Part shown: piece by piece, positions 5,076-7,490 of the stretch
How the letters are laid out: every line of letters begins with the position of its first letter
How positions within the stretch are numbered: position 1 is the stretch's first letter
NCBI GenBank assembly: GCA_025353435.1
Contig: JANXQR010000821.1
Span: forward strand, 1 to 7,490
Origin: Acidobacteriota bacterium
GTDB lineage: Bacteria > Acidobacteriota > Terriglobia > Terriglobales > Acidobacteriaceae
Reading direction: 5' to 3'
DNA length: 7,490 nucleotides
Position numbers and translations under genes: made by a program
Notes under the pieces: model-generated
Database searches by the model: none
Told to the model about the DNA's origin: nothing
What the model saw: the letters and a program-made list of their open reading frames with translations, nothing else

Positions 5076-6386
5076 TCAGTCTTTCAACACTCGTTTGAAT
5101 ATCGCGTCCACGTTGCCCAGTTGGCGCGTGTAGTCGAAGGTTTTTGCCAGCTTTTCGGGATTAAGCAAGGCGGAAATCTGAGGGTCGCGGGCTACTTCGT
5201 CGCGGAAAATCAGATCCTCTTTCCACGACCGCATGGCGTGGGATTGGACCAGGCGGTAGGCGTCTTCGCGCATCATGCCGGCTTCAGCCAGATCGAGGAG
5301 AAGCTGCCCAGAAAAGATCAGCCCGCCGGTGGACTCGAGGTTCTTCTTCATCCGCTCCGGGTAGACCAGCAGCCGGTCGATGAGATCGGCGGTCTTGGCC
5401 AGCAGGTAGTCAACAAGAATGGTTGAGTCGGGGAAGATGACCCGCTCGACCGAAGAGTGCGAGATGTCGCGCTCGTGCCAAAGGGCGATGTTTTCGAATG
5501 CAGCCTGGGCGTTGCCGCGCAATACGCGGGCGAGGCCGCTGATCTGTTCTGAAGTAATGGGGTTCTTCTTGTGCGGCATGGCCGAAGAGCCCTTTTGCTT
5601 TTCGCTGAAGTACTCCTGCGCCTCGCGAACTTCGGTGCGCTGCAAATGGCGGATTTCGACGGCAAACTTGTCCAGAGAGCTGCCGATTATTGCCAGTGTG
5701 GAGATGTATTCCGCGTGGCGATCGCGCTGAATGACTTGCGTGGCGACGGGGGCAGGCTTAAGGCCGAGGCGGGCGCAGATGCGCTCTTCGTGCTCGGGCT
5801 TCAAATGGCCAAAGGTGCCGACTGCGCCAGAGAGCTTGCCAACCCGCATCGTCTCGGCGGCGTGGTCGAAGCGGTCCAGGTTGCGCTCCATCTCGGCGAA
5901 CCAGTTGAGCAGTTTGAGGCCGAAGGTTGTGGGCTCGGCGTGGATGCCGTGGGTGCGGCCGATCGTCGGTGTGTGCTTGAACTCGACGGCGCGGCGCTTG
6001 AGCACGTCCATCAGCTTTACGAGGCCGGCGCGAATGTGGACTGACGCTTCCTTGACCTGGAGGGCCTGGGCCGTATCAACAACGTCATTGGAGGTGAGAC
6101 CGTAGTGCAGCCAGCGGGACTCGGCGTCGAGGCCCTGGGCTTTCAGGCTTTCGGCGACGGCGGTAGTGAAGGCGATAACGTCGTGCTTGACCTCGGCTTC
6201 GATGGCCTGGATGCGGTCGACGGAGAAGCTGCTTTTGGTGGCGATGGCCTCGGCGGCGGCGGCTGGAATAACGCCGTCTTCGGCGAGAACAGCGCTGGCG
6301 GCGGCTTCAACTTCAAGCCAGCAGCGGTACTTGCTTTCTTCCGTCCAGATGCGGCCCATGGCGGGGCGGGTGTAGCGATCGATCAA
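5076..6386 (-). CDS. purB: Adenylosuccinate lyase PurB
   Basis: PurB splits fumarate from SAICAR and from adenylosuccinate, two steps of cytosolic purine/AMP synthesis. The protein has 436 residues and begins MIDRYTRPAMGRIW, the conserved N-terminus of the Bacillus-type (shorter) PurB group. Family motifs in order are KHDVIAFTTAVAE (67-79), HYGLTSNDVVDTA (94-106), IGRTHGIHAEPTTFG (142-156, with the presumed general-acid His146), KLSGAVGTFGH (184-194) and QRDRHAEY (220-227). The fumarase/aspartase superfamily signature KGSSAMPHKKNPI follows at 265-277, containing the mobile catalytic serine loop, then ALWHERDISHSSVER (301-315). The start is TTG (6384-6386) with GGAGG 6 bases upstream. The gene is probably the first of a purB-ubiX unit. 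Its leader contains a short run of CAGTGAA-type heptamers. Confidence 0.97.
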   Translation of the reverse strand: MIDRYTRPAMGRIWTEESKYRCWLEVEAAASAVLAEDGVIPAAAAEAIATKSSFSVDRIQAIEAEVKHDVIAFTTAVAESLKAQGLDAESRWLHYGLTSNDVVDTAQALQVKEASVHIRAGLVKLMDVLKRRAVEFKHTPTIGRTHGIHAEPTTFGLKLLNWFAEMERNLDRFDHAAETMRVGKLSGAVGTFGHLKPEHEERICARLGLKPAPVATQVIQRDRHAEYISTLAIIGSSLDKFAVEIRHLQRTEVREAQEYFSEKQKGSSAMPHKKNPITSEQISGLARVLRGNAQAAFENIALWHERDISHSSVERVIFPDSTILVDYLLAKTADLIDRLLVYPERMKKNLESTGGLIFSGQLLLDLAEAGMMREDAYRLVQSHAMRSWKEDLIFRDEVARDPQISALLNPEKLAKTFDYTRQLGNVDAIFKRVLKD

Positions 6387-6392
6387 TGAGTG

Positions 6393-6397
6393 CCTCC
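6393..6397 (-). promoter_or_regulatory. Ribosome binding site for the purB TTG start
   Basis: GGAGG on the minus strand lies 6 bases before the TTG at 6386-6384. This supports TTG initiation, as does the conserved MIDRYTRP N-terminus it yields. Confidence 0.8.
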
Positions 6398-6408
6398 GGC
6401 AGAGGGGT

Positions 6409-6429
6409 CAGTGAAGAGTGAAAAGTGAA
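6409..6429. repeat. Short CAGTGAA-type heptamer run in the purB leader
   Basis: Three consecutive heptamers on the plus strand read CAGTGAA, GAGTGAA and AAGTGAA. CAGTGAA is the exact reverse complement of the TTCACTG unit at 4284-4339, and AAGTGAA matches the degenerate copies beside that array. So the same repeat type occurs on both sides of purB-ubiX in opposite orientation. Here it lies 22-42 bases upstream of the purB start codon. Confidence 0.75.
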
Positions 6430-6451
6430 AAAAGATGAAGCGCAACAGTCG

Positions 6452-6457
6452 ATTGTA
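6452..6457 (-). promoter_or_regulatory. Possible -10 element TACAAT for purB
   Basis: TACAAT on the minus strand matches five of six bases of a -10 box, about 65 bases before the purB start. No good -35 hexamer is seen at the right distance, so this rests on one hexamer. Confidence 0.22.
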
Positions 6458-6464
6458 CGGCGCA

Positions 6465-6482
6465 GCACGGGACTTCGCGTGC
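6465..6482. repeat. Small hairpin between the glutaredoxin gene and purB
   Basis: GCACG (6465-6469) and CGTGC (6478-6482) pair around an 8-base loop, downstream of the glutaredoxin gene. There is no T tract, so termination is uncertain. Confidence 0.25.
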
Positions 6483-6507
6483 CGGAGCGGGGACCGGGGC
6501 GGAGAGG

Positions 6508-6765
6508 TCAGGGGCGGGGGATGTTCAGGCGTTTGTACATCTCGTCGTAGAGGAGGCCGCGGCCGGGGGTGTAGGGCTGGAACCATTCGCCATCTATGAC
6601 GAGTTGGGGGACGGCGCGCTTGCCCACGATGCGGATGAGTTCGTCAGATGCGGCGCGGTCGGCGTCGACGTTGATCTCGGTATAGTCGATCCCGTGGGAT
6701 TCCAGAAACTGCTTGGCGGTCCGGCAATCCCGGCACCAGGTAGACGTATAAACCTGCACCTTCAT
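6508..6765 (-). CDS. Small glutaredoxin-family thiol oxidoreductase
   Basis: This is an 85-residue thioredoxin-fold protein starting MKVQVYTSTWCRDCRTAKQF. It has the N-terminal redox motif C11-R-D-C14 after a beta strand, the family's cis-proline segment AVPQLVIDG (51-59), and a C-terminal helix region TPGRGLLYDEMYKRL (66-80). Length and order fit single-domain glutaredoxins or the glutaredoxin/mycoredoxin/NrdH-like group, which reduce disulfides or mixed disulfides in the cytoplasm. CRDC is not the classical CPYC; the WCRDC form is closer to mycoredoxin-type proteins as I remember them. The ATG at 6765 is preferred. An in-frame TTG at 6774 would add three residues and has no ribosome binding site. 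Neither start has a strong one. The electron donor and target cannot be told from the window. Confidence 0.85.
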   Translation of the reverse strand: MKVQVYTSTWCRDCRTAKQFLESHGIDYTEINVDADRAASDELIRIVGKRAVPQLVIDGEWFQPYTPGRGLLYDEMYKRLNIPRP

Positions 6766-6773
6766 ATGTGCCA

Positions 6774-6779
6774 ATTGTA
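6774..6779 (-). promoter_or_regulatory. Possible -10 element for the glutaredoxin gene, leaderless
   Basis: TACAAT on the minus strand ends 8 bases before the ATG at 6765. A transcript from it would start almost at the start codon, giving a leaderless mRNA, which would fit the lack of a ribosome binding site. No clear -35 is present. Confidence 0.3.
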
Positions 6780-6810
6780 GATTGTTCAGCTGATAGGATC
6801 GGGTTTAATC

Positions 6811-7296
6811 ATGACTGCCGCTGAGATCAAGAACTTGTTGAAGTTGGCGCCGCATCCGATTGAGGGTGGGCACTTTCGCCAGACTTACATGTCGGGCATG
6901 CAAGTAGAGACGCCACATGGGTCGAGGGGCGCGGGGTCAGCGATTTACTACCTGCTGGAGACGGGCACATTCTCCGAGATGCATGTGCTGACGTCGGACG
7001 AGATGTTTCATTTCTACCTGGGGGACCCGGTAGAGATGCTGCAGTTGTTGCCGGGTGGCCGCTCGGCGGTGGTGACGCTGGGGCCGGATTTAGCCGCTGG
7101 GCAGCATGTGCAATTGACTGTGCCGGCTGGGGTTTGGCAGGGGACGCGGCTGGTTGGGGATGGGACGGTGGCGCTGCTGGGGTGCACGGTGACGCCGGGG
7201 TTTAATTATGCGGACTACAAGAATGCGCGGAGCGCGGACCTGATTGCGAAGTGGCCGGCGGAAGCGGAAAGGATTCGGGGGCTGACGCGCAGTTAA
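6811..7296 (+). CDS. Cupin_5 (DUF985) family protein
   Basis: This 161-residue protein belongs to the DUF985/Cupin_5 group, small beta-barrel proteins of unsettled biochemical function. Its motifs follow the family along the whole length: LAPHPIEGGHFRQTY (12-26), SAIYYLLE (43-50), FSEMHVLTSDEMFHFYLGDP (54-73), VVTLGPDLAAGQ (87-98), PAGVWQGTR (105-113) and LLGCTVTPGFNYADY (122-136). His58 and His67 with the nearby acidic residues could form the cupin pocket, but metal binding cannot be shown from sequence. The ATG at 6811 matches the usual family start. Upstream AGGA (6795-6798) is 12 bases away, so initiation signals are weak. It is transcribed divergently from the glutaredoxin gene across about 45 bases. 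A shared regulatory region is possible but unproven. Confidence 0.9.
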   Translation: MTAAEIKNLLKLAPHPIEGGHFRQTYMSGMQVETPHGSRGAGSAIYYLLETGTFSEMHVLTSDEMFHFYLGDPVEMLQLLPGGRSAVVTLGPDLAAGQHVQLTVPAGVWQGTRLVGDGTVALLGCTVTPGFNYADYKNARSADLIAKWPAEAERIRGLTRS

Positions 7297-7322
7297 GAAA
7301 GGGCACCATCACGAAGTAAGCG

Positions 7323-7339
7323 GGGATTCGCGGAATCCC
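7323..7339. repeat. Perfect hairpin downstream of the cupin gene
   Basis: GGGATTC and GAATCCC pair around a GCG loop, 27 bases after the cupin stop codon. There is no T run, so it is a poor rho-independent terminator. It may stabilise the 3' end or belong to the repeat element. Confidence 0.45.
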
Positions 7340-7410
7340 GTGTATCAAAAGCGAGACCTGGGGCACCCTCGATTTGTGCTGAAAATGCGAACGACAAAGC
7401 AAATGCAAGG

Positions 7411-7462
7411 ACAGAAGCAGGTCCCTCGGCTCCGCTGAAAAACGCTTCGCTCGGGATGACAC
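7411..7462 (-). repeat. Dispersed repeat of the TCATCCCGAGCGAAGCG type
   Basis: Read on the minus strand, the block begins TGTCATCCCGAGCGAAGCG, continues with a short T-rich spacer and GGAGCC, and ends GAGGGACCTGC. From memory, this is close to a repeat found between genes in many acidobacterial and other environmental genomes. It has no coding sense. There is only one copy in the window, so the repeat status rests on recognition. Confidence 0.5.
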
Positions 7463-7490
7463 TTCTGACGAATCGCCCCACCCTCGTCAG

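Larger units (their letters stand above)
7297..7490. other. Non-coding tail with repeat-like sequence
   Basis: There is no gene to the window end. The region holds a perfect 7-bp hairpin GGGATTC-GCG-GAATCCC (7323-7339), a GGGGCACCC segment (7361-7369) that echoes in reverse the GGGTGCCCC at 3962-3970, and the dispersed-repeat-like block at 7411-7462. Frames open on the minus strand here give peptides such as VIPSEA, typical of spurious translation of such repeats. Confidence 0.55.

Noticed and set aside
7202..7481. Two minus-strand open frames at the right end
   Set aside because: The peptides (VIPSEA-like) are translations of the dispersed repeat, a well-known source of false genes, and one overlaps the cupin 3' end.

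Overview
The window looks like chromosomal DNA from a GC-rich bacterium. An acidobacterium (class Terriglobia-like) fits best, but this is an inference. It rests on gene content (a secreted NHL-type propeller protein, a DoxX-like membrane protein, a Cupin_5 protein), frequent TTG/GTG starts with clear Shine-Dalgarno sequences, and intergenic repeat types I associate with such genomes. I see no tRNA, rRNA, CRISPR array, transposase or phage gene.

Layout from left to right. A truncated RluA-like pseudouridine synthase runs off the left edge on the minus strand (1-418). A 367-base gap leads to a secreted beta-propeller protein on the plus strand (786-1781), closed by a textbook rho-independent terminator (1805-1833). 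An integral membrane protein of DoxX-like type follows on the plus strand (1986-2888) and converges on the transcript cleavage factor gene greB on the minus strand (3000-3602). From 3603 to 4451 there is about 850 bases without a confident gene. This stretch holds hairpin repeats, a possible small zinc-ribbon ORF or remnant ending just before a strong terminator (4165-4198), an eight-copy TTCACTG heptamer array (4284-4339) and a perfect 14-bp CRP/FNR-like palindrome (4344-4357).

The right half carries purB (adenylosuccinate lyase) and ubiX (flavin prenyltransferase) on the minus strand, 24 nt apart and probably co-transcribed. Both start at TTG behind good ribosome binding sites. Upstream of purB, on the same strand, is a small glutaredoxin-like gene (6508-6765). 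It is divergent, across about 45 bases, from a Cupin_5/DUF985 gene on the plus strand (6811-7296). The last 194 bases are non-coding and contain what looks like a dispersed genomic repeat.

The genes are mostly housekeeping and do not form one pathway: RNA modification, transcription elongation, purine synthesis, prenyl-FMN synthesis and thiol redox. I found no convincing new multi-gene system. The points most worth a second look are the Asp-to-Gly change in the pseudouridine synthase active-site motif, the heptamer repeat found on both sides of purB-ubiX in opposite orientation, the orphan terminator behind a CPTC zinc-ribbon-like ORF, and the palindrome next to the heptamer array.
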